A DNA stretch of 20,382 bases from RGIG5612 sp045616165 (GTDB lineage: Bacteria; Bacillota; Clostridia; Lachnospirales; Lachnospiraceae), in assembly GCA_045616165.1 (NCBI GenBank), contig JAZLGF010000030.1:1-20382 (forward strand), read 5' to 3'. The position numbers and the translations under genes were made by a program. The notes below the pieces were generated by a model. It saw nothing but the letters and a program-made list of their open reading frames with translations, did no database searches and was not told the origin of the DNA. Below, piece by piece: positions 1 to 8,046 of this stretch. Numbering within the stretch: position 1 is the stretch's first letter; each line of letters begins with the position of its first letter.

Positions 1-24
1 TGGTTTTAACTGATTTCAAAGAGT

Positions 25-262
25 AAGGTGGGTGGCTAGCCTAAATTTAGTGGCAAAAGATTTTACCCGCCGTAAGTAGCGAAGCAAGGCGCGCGCCCTC
101 CATAGCGCAGGCGCCGCTAGCTTCGCGAGCGAAATAGTATATTATTAAGAAAGCAAGCGGAGCAGTGTAGCTCGTTATCGGCGAGTTGGAACCCGAGCCA
201 GGAACGAGCTACACTGTCCGCGAGCATATAGTAAAGAGCTCGGCAAAGGGCAATTTATCGAG
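25..262 (+). repeat. GC-rich four-hairpin structured repeat, left copy
   Basis: This is a gene-free GC-rich block in an AT-rich setting. Read on the plus strand it folds into four successive hairpins. A pairs GGTGGG (27-32) with CCCGCC (66-71). B pairs GCGAAGC (79-85) with GCTTCGC (120-126) and has GGCGC/GCGCC inside. C pairs CAGTGTAGCTCGTT (163-176) with its exact complement (203-216), extended by CGGA (158-161)/TCCG (217-220), around a 26-nt loop (177-202). D pairs 239-247 with 254-262. A homologous copy lies inverted at 19679-19927; stem sequences differ there but pairing is kept, and the C loop is identical. The role is unknown. A structured RNA or a protein-recognised dispersed repeat are the main options. 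Positions 1-24 show nothing recognisable. Confidence 0.8.
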
Positions 263-288
263 AAAAGTTGTTGGGAAAACAGTCATAA

Positions 289-319
289 TTGACATGTTTG
301 AATAATGTTGTGTTATAAT
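289..319 (+). promoter_or_regulatory. Probable sigma-A promoter of the HD hydrolase gene
   Basis: TTGACA lies at 289-294 and TATAAT at 314-319. The 19-nt spacer is longer than usual, but the -10 is preceded by TGT at 311-313, giving an extended -10 that can tolerate poor spacing. The start codon of the next gene follows 39 nt after the -10, with AGAAAGGGA at 344-352 as ribosome binding site. The promoter starts just after hairpin D of the left repeat. Confidence 0.65.
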
Positions 320-358
320 TTAAGAAATTATTAATCTCATAATAGAAAGGGAATAATT

Positions 359-925
359 ATGACAAGAGAAGAAGCGTTAGAACTTTTGAAAAAATATAAT
401 AAGGACGAATTTCATTTAAGACATGCGTACACAGTTGAAGGAGTTATGAGATGGTTCGCAAAAGATTTAGGATATGAAGCAGAAGAAGACTTTTGGGGAA
501 TCGTTGGGTTGCTTCATGATATTGACTATGAGATGTATCCGGAAGAGCATTGCAAGAAAGCTCCTGAATTATTAAGAGAGGGTGGAGCAAATGAAGATAT
601 GATCCACGGAGTTTGCTCACATGCCTTCGGAATATGCTCAGACGTTGAGCCAAATTGCGAGATGGAAAAAGTTCTTTTTGCAGCAGATGAACTTACAGGT
701 CTTATTTGGTCATATGCACTTATGCGTGAAGGAAAGACTTGCGAGGGAATGGAAGTTAAAGGACTTAAGAAAAAATTTAAGGATAAAGGATTTGCAGCAG
801 GCTGCTCAAGAGATGTTATAAGGCAGGGCGCTGAAAATCTTGGATGGGAATTAGATGTTCTTTTTGAAAAGACTATCAAAGCTATGCAATCATGTGAAGC
901 ACAAGTAGAAGAAATGTGCAAATAG
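359..925 (+). CDS. HD-domain metal-dependent hydrolase
   Basis: This is a 188-residue cytosolic protein with the arrangement of small HD-superfamily phosphohydrolases: His22 in RHAYTVEGVM, the paired His53-Asp54 in LLHDIDYE, further histidines at 83 and 88, and Asp110 in FAADELTG. These fit the H...HD...H...D metal ligands of the family, which usually hydrolyses nucleotides or other phosphate esters. The substrate cannot be read from the sequence. The C-terminal 60 residues are helical and charged (EVKGLKKKFKDKGF). The ATG at 359 has a good ribosome binding site 6 nt upstream and an extended -10 promoter. The next gene starts 33 bp downstream without a visible terminator, so the two are probably co-transcribed. 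Confidence 0.8.
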   Translation: MTREEALELLKKYNKDEFHLRHAYTVEGVMRWFAKDLGYEAEEDFWGIVGLLHDIDYEMYPEEHCKKAPELLREGGANEDMIHGVCSHAFGICSDVEPNCEMEKVLFAADELTGLIWSYALMREGKTCEGMEVKGLKKKFKDKGFAAGCSRDVIRQGAENLGWELDVLFEKTIKAMQSCEAQVEEMCK

Positions 926-958
926 AAAGGAACGTTGAAAATTAGAAAAGGGGTTTAT

Positions 959-2215
959 ATGGTTAAAAAGATTTTGATTTTTGTATTGGCTTTAAGTTTG
1001 TTAGTGCTTCCGGGATGTTCAAAAAATCATAATGATAAATTAACGGAACTCGAACCTTATATTTACGAAGTTGAAGAATATACAAAACTTGATTGGGACT
1101 TTGCGGATGCTTTCTTCGCAAAAAGAAACGATAATTATGGCGGTGGATGTTCTGCGATTACTAAAATGGTAGATGGCCATAGACTTGTTGGACGAAACAT
1201 GGACCTCAACATTTCTTATAAAGGTGCTTACATAGTTAGAACCAATGCAGGAAAATATAAAACGTTTGGAACCGCATACACAATGAGAGATTATTCACCG
1301 GATGTAAGCGAGATAGAGAAAAATGGAATGTCGGATGAGTTTTATAAAATTCTTCCATTCATGTGTGACGATGTTATGAATGATGCGGGCTTGCATGTTG
1401 AAATTAATATGAGACATGCAGAGTTTTGGCCAAACGGTGAGGACAAATTTGTTTGTAAAGGAACGAATCCGGAATCAAAAGAAAGAGTTTTCATGTTTGA
1501 GCTTCCTAGATATTTTTGCGAAAATTGCGAAACAATAGAAGACGTTAAAGAATATGTAAAAACACTTGATATTTATTCAAAAAATCATTATTGGAATTAT
1601 TGTTTCATAATTAGTGATAAATTAGGAAAAGCAAGTTTATTAGAATTTTCTGCAGATGGAATTTATTGGCTTGATGAAGATAAAATTGATAGCTATACAT
1701 GGCTTGAACCTTACCACCCTAAGGCAATTGCACAAACTAATTTCTACTTAAGCGAATTAGCCTTTTATTCACAAGATATAAAATCTGGAGAGGGAAGATA
1801 TCTTACACTTCAACGTGGCATAGATAATGTTCAAAACAGAAGCGATATGTATGATTTAATACGTAAGGTACAATACTCAAATTATTATCTTGATTATGAT
1901 GAGTGTAAGAATAATTGTTTTGATCCTAGAAGCGAAATTATGGGTGAGTTTTCTTGGGCTACATATGAATTAATGAAAAATCCGGAAATGGAACCAGTAA
2001 TTAGAAATTATGTAAATCAATATACCACCCCGATACGAAACATGTCTCGCGAGGAGAAACAAGAAAAGAATGAATATTGGGAATCTATTTTTACAGAAGT
2101 CGTTGACGTAAGCGAAAAAGAAATGTTTATCAGGTTTTATGAAAACGAAGAACAAGTATACTTAATTGATTTCAATGGAACGAAAAAGATAAATAGTATA
2201 GACGATTGGAAATAA
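959..2215 (+). CDS. Lipoprotein, choloylglycine/linear amide C-N hydrolase family (Ntn-hydrolase)
   Basis: This encodes a 418-residue exported protein. I start it at ATG 959, which has GAAAAGGGG 5 nt upstream; an in-frame TTG at 935 gives 8 extra residues but poorer spacing. The N-terminus is a lipoprotein signal peptide: MVKK, a hydrophobic stretch, and lipobox LPGC with Cys20 as lipidation site. Cys64 in GGGCSAITKM, followed by Arg79 and Asp82 in GRNMD, matches the Cys-Arg-Asp spacing of choloylglycine hydrolases (bile salt hydrolase, penicillin V acylase and relatives), where that Cys is the nucleophile. Later elements are LGKASLLEFS and AIAQTNFYLS, similar to the family's substrate-pocket region. 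It probably cleaves a linear amide outside the membrane; the substrate is unknown. In this family the Cys must become N-terminal, which would need cleavage after Gly63 and so removal of the anchored segment. Confidence 0.75.
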   Translation: MVKKILIFVLALSLLVLPGCSKNHNDKLTELEPYIYEVEEYTKLDWDFADAFFAKRNDNYGGGCSAITKMVDGHRLVGRNMDLNISYKGAYIVRTNAGKYKTFGTAYTMRDYSPDVSEIEKNGMSDEFYKILPFMCDDVMNDAGLHVEINMRHAEFWPNGEDKFVCKGTNPESKERVFMFELPRYFCENCETIEDVKEYVKTLDIYSKNHYWNYCFIISDKLGKASLLEFSADGIYWLDEDKIDSYTWLEPYHPKAIAQTNFYLSELAFYSQDIKSGEGRYLTLQRGIDNVQNRSDMYDLIRKVQYSNYYLDYDECKNNCFDPRSEIMGEFSWATYELMKNPEMEPVIRNYVNQYTTPIRNMSREEKQEKNEYWESIFTEVVDVSEKEMFIRFYENEEQVYLIDFNGTKKINSIDDWK

Positions 2216-2228
2216 AAAACAAAATTAA

Positions 2229-2256
2229 AAGTCCGCTATTGCTAGCGGACTTTTTT
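2229..2256. terminator. Bidirectional intrinsic terminator between convergent genes
   Basis: A 9-bp perfect stem, AGTCCGCTA/TAGCGGACT, closes a TTGC loop and is followed by TTTTTT on the plus strand. The plus-strand AAAA before the stem gives a shorter U run on the other strand. It lies between the plus-strand lipoprotein gene (stop at 2215) and the minus-strand regulator gene (stop at 2278), so it probably ends both transcripts. Confidence 0.85.
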
Positions 2257-2277
2257 ATTTGGAGTAACATAGGAAAT

Positions 2278-3885
2278 TTAGTTAGAATCATCACCTTTAA
2301 TGTCTTTTATGAAACTATCAATTGTAAATGCTAATGTAAATTTAAGACGAGTTATACAATCATTAAAGTCAACACCTAAATGATCTTCAATTGTTTGGAT
2401 ACGGTTAGACATAGTGTTTCTGTGAATATCTAGCGCTTCCGCAGCGGCTTTATAGTCACAGTTGTTTTTAAGAAACTGGTCAAGCGTTTCGTATAGGTTA
2501 TGCTTTTCTGAATAATCCCATTGCTTAAATGCTTTATAGTTCATTGGAAGAACAGAATTCAAATCCATGTGTTCTGAAAGAACGGTAATAAAATGTTCAA
2601 TAATATAATCATCATACATATGAACGTTCGATTCAATTCTATCCAGATTTGGAAGCATACGTTCTAAGACAGAGCATTGAATATTTGCATCATAAACATC
2701 GATTATTGATTCAAATGGATTGCTAACACAAAATGAGAATTCATATTTAGGCAAAGCATTTTTGATGTTTGTAATTACTACATTTATAAAATCGGAATCA
2801 ATACTAAGCAAAGCGTTTCTAGAAACTACTAAAACATATAGCCCTTCGTTATAAATAAAAGCAGCGGTCATATATGTACAGTCGTTTATTAATTTTCTTA
2901 AATAAGCAAGCTGGATATTTTCACTTTGCGGGGTTGAAATTTTTATAAGCCAAAAAGTACCGTCACTTGGAAGATTAAGAGTTTTTAGATAACTATTTAA
3001 TCTTCCTTCTTCGATAGAATTTTTATTATTCATAAGACTTTCCATAACATACTCTTGTAAATATGTTCCTAGTCTGTCGTATTTTTCCGTGTTTGAAAAA
3101 TAAAATTCAAGGTTGTTAAAGAATAAGTCCATCAAAGCAATATAACGCTTGCTTATATTTTTGCTTTCACAAAAGACAAAAGCAAAAGCAACAGGCATAC
3201 CGTTCTTTCTAAAAGGTTTATAAAGATTAAACCTGTCAGATTTATTAAACGATTGAATAGCGGTGGAATTTTCCTGCATACTCTCCGGACCTATTGCCTT
3301 TTGCTCAACGAGTTTATGCATTAAGTCTTCAGAAGCAAAGCCCTGGCTAATTATATTGTCTAATGCTGCGTTTGATTTAGAACCTTTAAAGCTTGCAATA
3401 ACTTGAAATTCTATATCTAGAATAATTAAAGGATATTTTGAAATTTCAGAATAAGGTTGCATTAAATCTTCGAGAACGCAGTTATTCATAATCATTTCAT
3501 GTATCGACTTATCCCATCTAATAATAGAAGTGAAGTAACCCATTACATCATTTAAGAGTTCATAAAATACTGGATTTTCAAAAAGAACCACAGGGATGTT
3601 ATCGAATTTTGGATTTTTTATTGAAACATCACAATTGTTAATAGTAAAGAAAACAGATACTTTTTCAGGATTAAAATTTTTGTCTTCTAATGCATCTAAC
3701 AAAACGGACGCACCACAAAAGTATATGATGTTTTCTTCAAATTTTATTTTTTTGAAATCCTTCACTTCATGTTCCGGCGTAATCATAATTGTTTTTAATA
3801 AAACATTTTCATCTACAGTTGAAGATGTATGACATTTATATTTTGCTTCTATCGAATATAAAAGTGCAGCAAGAGGTATTAACAT
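2278..3885 (-). CDS. PucR/CdaR-type transcriptional regulator
   Basis: This encodes a 535-residue DNA-binding regulator. The last 60 residues hold the PucR-type C-terminal helix-turn-helix (about 476-508): AAAEALDIHRNTMSNRIQTI followed by EDHLGVDF and a closing helix containing LKFTLAF. The upstream segment LYETLDQFLKNN is also typical of that domain. Residues 1-120 resemble an N-terminal effector or PucR-like domain and the middle resembles the degenerate GGDEF-like region of CdaR-type proteins, although these assignments are weaker. The start has AAAAGGAG upstream (minus strand). It is divergent from the MFS/GRE operon with 242 bp between start codons, and two inverted repeats lie in that gap. 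Control of the operon in response to its substrate is therefore the simplest inference. PucR-family proteins usually activate catabolic genes for purines, amines or sugar acids. Confidence 0.8.
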   Translation of the reverse strand: MLIPLAALLYSIEAKYKCHTSSTVDENVLLKTIMITPEHEVKDFKKIKFEENIIYFCGASVLLDALEDKNFNPEKVSVFFTINNCDVSIKNPKFDNIPVVLFENPVFYELLNDVMGYFTSIIRWDKSIHEMIMNNCVLEDLMQPYSEISKYPLIILDIEFQVIASFKGSKSNAALDNIISQGFASEDLMHKLVEQKAIGPESMQENSTAIQSFNKSDRFNLYKPFRKNGMPVAFAFVFCESKNISKRYIALMDLFFNNLEFYFSNTEKYDRLGTYLQEYVMESLMNNKNSIEEGRLNSYLKTLNLPSDGTFWLIKISTPQSENIQLAYLRKLINDCTYMTAAFIYNEGLYVLVVSRNALLSIDSDFINVVITNIKNALPKYEFSFCVSNPFESIIDVYDANIQCSVLERMLPNLDRIESNVHMYDDYIIEHFITVLSEHMDLNSVLPMNYKAFKQWDYSEKHNLYETLDQFLKNNCDYKAAAEALDIHRNTMSNRIQTIEDHLGVDFNDCITRLKFTLAFTIDSFIKDIKGDDSN

Positions 3886-3914
3886 AATGGCTCCTTTTCA
3901 TAAAATAATTTACA

Positions 3915-3942
3915 TTTAATGTAGCATTAAAATAGGCATTAA
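3915..3942. promoter_or_regulatory. Operator-like inverted repeat plus extra half-site
   Basis: TTTAATG (3915-3921) and CATTAAA (3925-3931) form a perfect 7-bp inverted repeat with a 3-nt spacer. A third half-site, GCATTAA, recurs at 3936-3942, 12 bp after the copy at 3924-3930. It sits 30 bp upstream of the regulator start and in the divergent gap with the transporter operon, suiting an autoregulatory or activator site. AT-rich DNA makes short matches of this kind common. Confidence 0.4.
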
Positions 3943-3997
3943 TAAAGAGAAATTTTCAAAAATAGGTAGATAATAGACAAATACGAAAAGAATGTTG

Positions 3998-4028
3998 AAT
4001 AAATGCATGTGCACAATGCACATTTATT
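3998..4028. promoter_or_regulatory. Palindromic candidate operator upstream of the GRE operon
   Basis: AATAAATG (3998-4005) is exactly complementary to CATTTATT (4021-4028). Between the arms lie TGCA repeats and the self-complementary GTGCAC. The palindrome is about 100 bp before the transporter start and 25 bp upstream of a candidate -35, where an activator would be expected. It could be a site for the divergent PucR-like regulator; this is positional inference only. Confidence 0.45.
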
Positions 4029-4052
4029 TACTGTATTTTTTAAAAAAACACA

Positions 4053-4081
4053 TTCAAAAATAATCAAAAAAAAGGTAAAAT
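4053..4081 (+). promoter_or_regulatory. Weak candidate promoter of the MFS/GRE operon
   Basis: TTCAAA (4053-4058, 4 of 6 matches to the -35 consensus) and TAAAAT (4076-4081, 5 of 6 to the -10) are separated by 17 nt. The region is so AT-rich that other pairs are possible. A weak -35 would suit an activator-dependent promoter. The operon's first ribosome binding site, AGAGGAGG, is at 4113-4120. Confidence 0.35.
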
Positions 4082-4127
4082 AAATTATCATACTATTTTT
4101 AATTAATTAAAAAGAGGAGGTTAAAGT

Positions 4128-5570
4128 ATGGAAAAGAAAAAAAGCATAGGATTCGGCGGCCGTGGATGGGTCCTCGTTTTCTATCAAATGTTTGCATATG
4201 CAGCATTTAGTGCTTTCACAAGTTATCCTCAAAATATACTTGGTGCTGAATTTATTAGTACTCAAGTTTTAACATGGGTTTACACAGGTGCAAGTATTAT
4301 CGCTGTTATTTTGCAATTCTTTGTTTTTGCTCCTAACATGGGCAAGATTAAGAGCATTAAATGGATGGGCTTAATCTTTGGATTTATTACAATCATTAGT
4401 GCACTTGGTGTAATGTTAATCCCAGGCGACACAACAGGCAAAAACATTGGTTCAATTGTATTTTGGTATGTATGCTATGTTATCTTAACTGTATCTTCAG
4501 TTTTATGGAGTAGTTTCTTTGTAACAATTCTTATTGGTAACTGGTTCCCAAGAAGAAGAGGTACAGTTATGGGTATCGCAACATTTGCATTCCCAATCGT
4601 AAACGGACTCTTACTTACAATGTTCATGTTCGCAGCAGGTACATACGGAAGATTCTGGGCATTCTCACCATTCTTACTTATTTCAATCATTGGTGTTATT
4701 TTCTGCGCAATCTTTATCACAGATTATCCAGAGCAATGTGGTTGCTACAGAGATAATGATAAGAATATGACTGCTGAAGCTGCACAGGCAATGCTTATGG
4801 CAGAACTTGAAGCTAAGAAGAACACTGTATGGACAAGAAAGAAAGTATTTGGTTTAAGAGATACTTGGTTCTTAGTAATTTCAGAAGCATTCATTCTTCT
4901 TTCATCAGTTGGTATGATGGTTCAAATCGTACAAGTTATTGGTGAGTACGAAGGTGAACTTTCAGCATTAGCATTCGCACCAGCTACAAGCGGTGTATTT
5001 ATTCAACTTTGCTTCGGATCAGGCTCAGGTACAATCCTTACACTCGTTTCAGTATTCGCTTTGTTAGGAAGCTGGTTACTTGGTATGGTTGATACAAAGT
5101 ATGGTACAAAGAAAGCTATCATTATTACAGCATGCATAATGTTTGCAGCAGGCGTTCTTGGTGCAGTTCATAACGTATACTGCATCCTTATTGCTTGCCT
5201 TTGCTTAGCATTATTCATGGGTGCTGCTTCTAACTATGGTCTTAGCGGATTTGCAAGATATTGGAGAAGAGAGGACTTCGCATCTGTATTCGCAGCATGT
5301 GCTCCTATCGGATGTATCCTTCAGGCATTTGGTCCTACATTCATTTCAACACTTGCAACAGTTAAAGGATTTAAGCTTGGTGGCATTGCACTTCAAGGAT
5401 ACAGCTTATCATTTGCTTTCGTAGCATTACTTGCTGTTATCTCATTCATTCTCATCTTATTATTCAATCCTAAACACGTTATCGAAGTTGATAACAAGTT
5501 AAGAGCTGAAGCTGGTCTTCCAGAAGATGATGAACTCGTTAAGAGACTTGAAGCTGAAAAAGTTAAATAA
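4128..5570 (+). CDS. MFS transporter, first gene of the GRE operon
   Basis: This encodes a 480-residue polytopic membrane protein with about 12 hydrophobic segments and a charged cytosolic linker near residues 205-245. The loop WFPRRRGTVMGIATFAFP and a second-half motif, GMVDTKYGTKKA, are typical of major facilitator proteins, close in style to the oxalate/formate-antiporter-like group. The C-terminus is a soluble acidic tail (EDDELVKRLEAEKVK). It starts with a near-ideal AGAGGAGG ribosome binding site. The GRE 1 gene begins 28 bp after its stop with no terminator between, so it is expected to import the substrate, or exchange product, of the GRE pathway. The ligand is not predictable from sequence. 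Codon choice (frequent C-ending Ile, Phe and Asn codons) suggests strong expression. Confidence 0.85.
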   Translation: MEKKKSIGFGGRGWVLVFYQMFAYAAFSAFTSYPQNILGAEFISTQVLTWVYTGASIIAVILQFFVFAPNMGKIKSIKWMGLIFGFITIISALGVMLIPGDTTGKNIGSIVFWYVCYVILTVSSVLWSSFFVTILIGNWFPRRRGTVMGIATFAFPIVNGLLLTMFMFAAGTYGRFWAFSPFLLISIIGVIFCAIFITDYPEQCGCYRDNDKNMTAEAAQAMLMAELEAKKNTVWTRKKVFGLRDTWFLVISEAFILLSSVGMMVQIVQVIGEYEGELSALAFAPATSGVFIQLCFGSGSGTILTLVSVFALLGSWLLGMVDTKYGTKKAIIITACIMFAAGVLGAVHNVYCILIACLCLALFMGAASNYGLSGFARYWRREDFASVFAACAPIGCILQAFGPTFISTLATVKGFKLGGIALQGYSLSFAFVALLAVISFILILLFNPKHVIEVDNKLRAEAGLPEDDELVKRLEAEKVK

Positions 5571-5598
5571 TAATTTCCTAATTTAAGGAGATAAGGTT

Positions 5599-8031
5599 AT
5601 GCATGAATTTAAAGGAATGAGCGAACGCGTTGCTAAAATGCGTGAACGCTATAGAACAACAAAACCACGTGTTGATATTTCCAGATATAAATTAGTTACA
5701 GAATTCTATATGGAAAATCAGCAACTTACTGGAATATTAAAACGTGCTAAAAATTTGCGTAATCTATTTGAAAATATGCCTACATATATTGCCGACGATG
5801 AAGTCATCGTCGGCAATCAAGGCAATTCATATAGATGTAGCGCCTTATACCCAGAAACTTCGTTCGCATGGGTTTTTCAAGAGATGGCTGAAGGCGGATT
5901 TGAGAACAGATTCGTTGACCCATACGATATTAATAAAGAGGATGAAGAATACATTAAACAGACGGGTGCATTTTGGCTTAAAAATAACATGAGCGCAATT
6001 ACTGATGAATATCTTCCTAAAAAATATAAAGAAGATTATATCGGAAACGGCGTTGTTTTATTTAATGCATTTGGAAATGCTCAGTGCCCAGTCGGACATT
6101 TTGCTGCTAATCATTGGGTAGCGACACAAAAAGGTTTTGCTGCTATCAGAGATGAAGCTAGAGCAAAAATGAAAGAACTTGAAGACAATGGCTTCGGCGG
6201 AGACGGAGCATATAAATATAACTTCTACACAGCTGTAGAAATAGTAACAGAAGGAATCATCATTTATACAAAACGTTATGCTAAGGCAGCTTTGGAAAAA
6301 GCTGAAGCAGAAACTAATCCAGAACGTAAAAAAGAATTGCTCATGATGGCAGATTCTCTTAACTGGATTATCGAAAATCCTTGCAGAACATATTATGATG
6401 CACTTCAATGTATTTTCTTATATCAGATGTCAATGTGTCTTGATGCCCAGCAGCACGGCATTAGCTTTGGTCGTCTTGATCAATACCTTGGACGCTATTA
6501 CGAACAAGATATTGCTAATGGCACATTAACACCAGAATATGCACAAGAACTTACAGATTTATTTATCTTAAAAATTGCAGAACAAAATAAATGTATTTCT
6601 GCATTCTCAACAGCATGTAACCCTGGTTACACAAGCGGTATGCTTGTAACAATTGGAGGTGTTGATAAAGAAGGTAATGATGCAACTAACGAAGTAACTT
6701 ATATGGTACTTGAATCACTTGCACGCTTACAACTTCATTCACCACCACTTGCACTTAGAGTAAACGATCAAATGCCATCAAAACTTTGGGAAGCTGCAAT
6801 AGCTTGTACAAAGAGATGCGGTGGCGTTCCTACGTTTGAGTATGATGGAGTTATTATTCCAGCAATGATGAAACGTGGCGTTTCTTTAGAGGACGCAAGA
6901 AACTACTGTCTCATCGGATGTGTTGAACCTTCTATTGGAGGTTATGAATGGGCACAGCCAGGTGGTACAGGAACAGAAAGTTACATTAATATTGTTAATG
7001 CGCTTGTACAGGCAATTAATAATGGAACAAATCCACTTAAGAGTTTCTTCCCAGGAACTCCAGACCCTCATCAAACGGGTCCGGCAACAGGCTATCTTTA
7101 TGAGATGAATTCCATTGAAGAAGTTTGTGAAGCTTTCAAAAAGCAAATTGACTTCTGGATGCCATGGCATGCTAATTGCACAAACGCATGGGAAACAATC
7201 GCTTCCTTCCACACCCAACTCCCACTTGTTTCAGCAACAGTAGAAGGATGTATGGAAAGTGGAAAAGACGTTCAGTGCGGCGGAGCTAAATATAATTCTA
7301 CTGGTAGTTCATGTATCGGTATCGGAAATGTTGCTGATTCACTTAACGTAATTAATCAGGTTTGTTTCGTACAAAAGATTGCTACAACAAGGCAGTTATA
7401 TGATGCACTTATGGCCAACTGGGAAGGCTATGAAGAATTAAGACAAAAGATTAATGGTATCGTTCCTCGTATGGGTAACGGTGATCCGGAATCTGATAAA
7501 TTTGTTAAGTTTGTAGCTGAGACATATGCTAACGCAATTACTAAATGCGAAGGACATAGAGGCGGCAAATACCAAGCAGGTTGCTATCCTGTAACATTAA
7601 ACGTTGCTTTTGGAAAGATGACATGGGCAACACCAGATGGAAGAAAGATTGGCGAACCTTTAAGCGATGGTATTTCACCTGTTCAGGGTATGGATAAGAA
7701 TGGCCCTGTAGCTACAATGCAGTCAATTCTTAAATATGACCAAAGCGATTTTGGTAATGGAACATTATGTAACATGAAATTCCATCCAACTGCACTTGCA
7801 AGTGATGATGGAGTACAAAAACTTCGTAGCGTAATGGAAAGCTATTTTAAGAATGGCGGTATGGAACTTCAACTTAACGTTGTATCTAGTGAGACCTTAA
7901 GAGATGCCCAGGCTAATCCTGATAAATACAGAGATTTAGTTGTTCGTGTTGCGGGATTTTCTGCTTACTTCGTTGAGGTATTTAAGGATTCACAAGATGA
8001 CTTAATTAGACGTACAGAACTAAATTTATAA
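5599..8031 (+). CDS. Glycyl radical enzyme 1 (C-x-E eliminase/decarboxylase-type, function unknown)
   Basis: This encodes 810 residues, the usual length of glycyl radical dehydratases and lyases. The C-terminal motif RVAGFSAYF carries the radical Gly786. The active-site loop IGCVEPS has Cys441 as thiyl residue with Glu443 two positions later, the Cys-x-Glu pattern of glycerol/propanediol dehydratases, choline TMA-lyase, hydroxyproline dehydratase and arylacetate decarboxylases. It lacks the adjacent Cys-Cys of pyruvate formate-lyase, so a PFL name would be wrong. Other family blocks are DDEVIVGN (67-73), SFGRLDQYLG (289-298) and EGCMESGKDVQCGGAKYN (549-566). There is no N-terminal microcompartment-targeting extension. 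The activase gene starts 15 bp downstream. The start is ATG 5599 after AAGGAG. A perfect 14-bp inverted repeat lies in its early coding sequence. The substrate is unassigned. Confidence 0.9.
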   Translation: MHEFKGMSERVAKMRERYRTTKPRVDISRYKLVTEFYMENQQLTGILKRAKNLRNLFENMPTYIADDEVIVGNQGNSYRCSALYPETSFAWVFQEMAEGGFENRFVDPYDINKEDEEYIKQTGAFWLKNNMSAITDEYLPKKYKEDYIGNGVVLFNAFGNAQCPVGHFAANHWVATQKGFAAIRDEARAKMKELEDNGFGGDGAYKYNFYTAVEIVTEGIIIYTKRYAKAALEKAEAETNPERKKELLMMADSLNWIIENPCRTYYDALQCIFLYQMSMCLDAQQHGISFGRLDQYLGRYYEQDIANGTLTPEYAQELTDLFILKIAEQNKCISAFSTACNPGYTSGMLVTIGGVDKEGNDATNEVTYMVLESLARLQLHSPPLALRVNDQMPSKLWEAAIACTKRCGGVPTFEYDGVIIPAMMKRGVSLEDARNYCLIGCVEPSIGGYEWAQPGGTGTESYINIVNALVQAINNGTNPLKSFFPGTPDPHQTGPATGYLYEMNSIEEVCEAFKKQIDFWMPWHANCTNAWETIASFHTQLPLVSATVEGCMESGKDVQCGGAKYNSTGSSCIGIGNVADSLNVINQVCFVQKIATTRQLYDALMANWEGYEELRQKINGIVPRMGNGDPESDKFVKFVAETYANAITKCEGHRGGKYQAGCYPVTLNVAFGKMTWATPDGRKIGEPLSDGISPVQGMDKNGPVATMQSILKYDQSDFGNGTLCNMKFHPTALASDDGVQKLRSVMESYFKNGGMELQLNVVSSETLRDAQANPDKYRDLVVRVAGFSAYFVEVFKDSQDDLIRRTELNL
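5788..5817. repeat. Perfect 14-bp inverted repeat inside the GRE 1 gene
   Basis: ATTGCCGACGATGA (5788-5801) is followed by the dinucleotide AG and by its exact complement TCATCGTCGGCAAT (5804-5817). It spans codons 64-73 (I-A-D-D-E-V-I-V-G-N), about 190 nt after the start. The codons GCC, GAC, GTC, GTC and GGC create the symmetry, whereas the homologous block in GRE 2 encodes similar residues without any palindrome. The RNA would form a strong hairpin; the DNA could form a cruciform. Confidence 0.85.
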
Positions 8032-8046
8032 TTTGATTTATTACTT

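Noticed and set aside
5599..8031. Pyruvate formate-lyase (pflB) for GRE 1 and GRE 2
   Set aside because: Both have Cys-x-Glu in the active-site loop, not the adjacent Cys-Cys of PFL, and their activase carries extra cluster cysteines.
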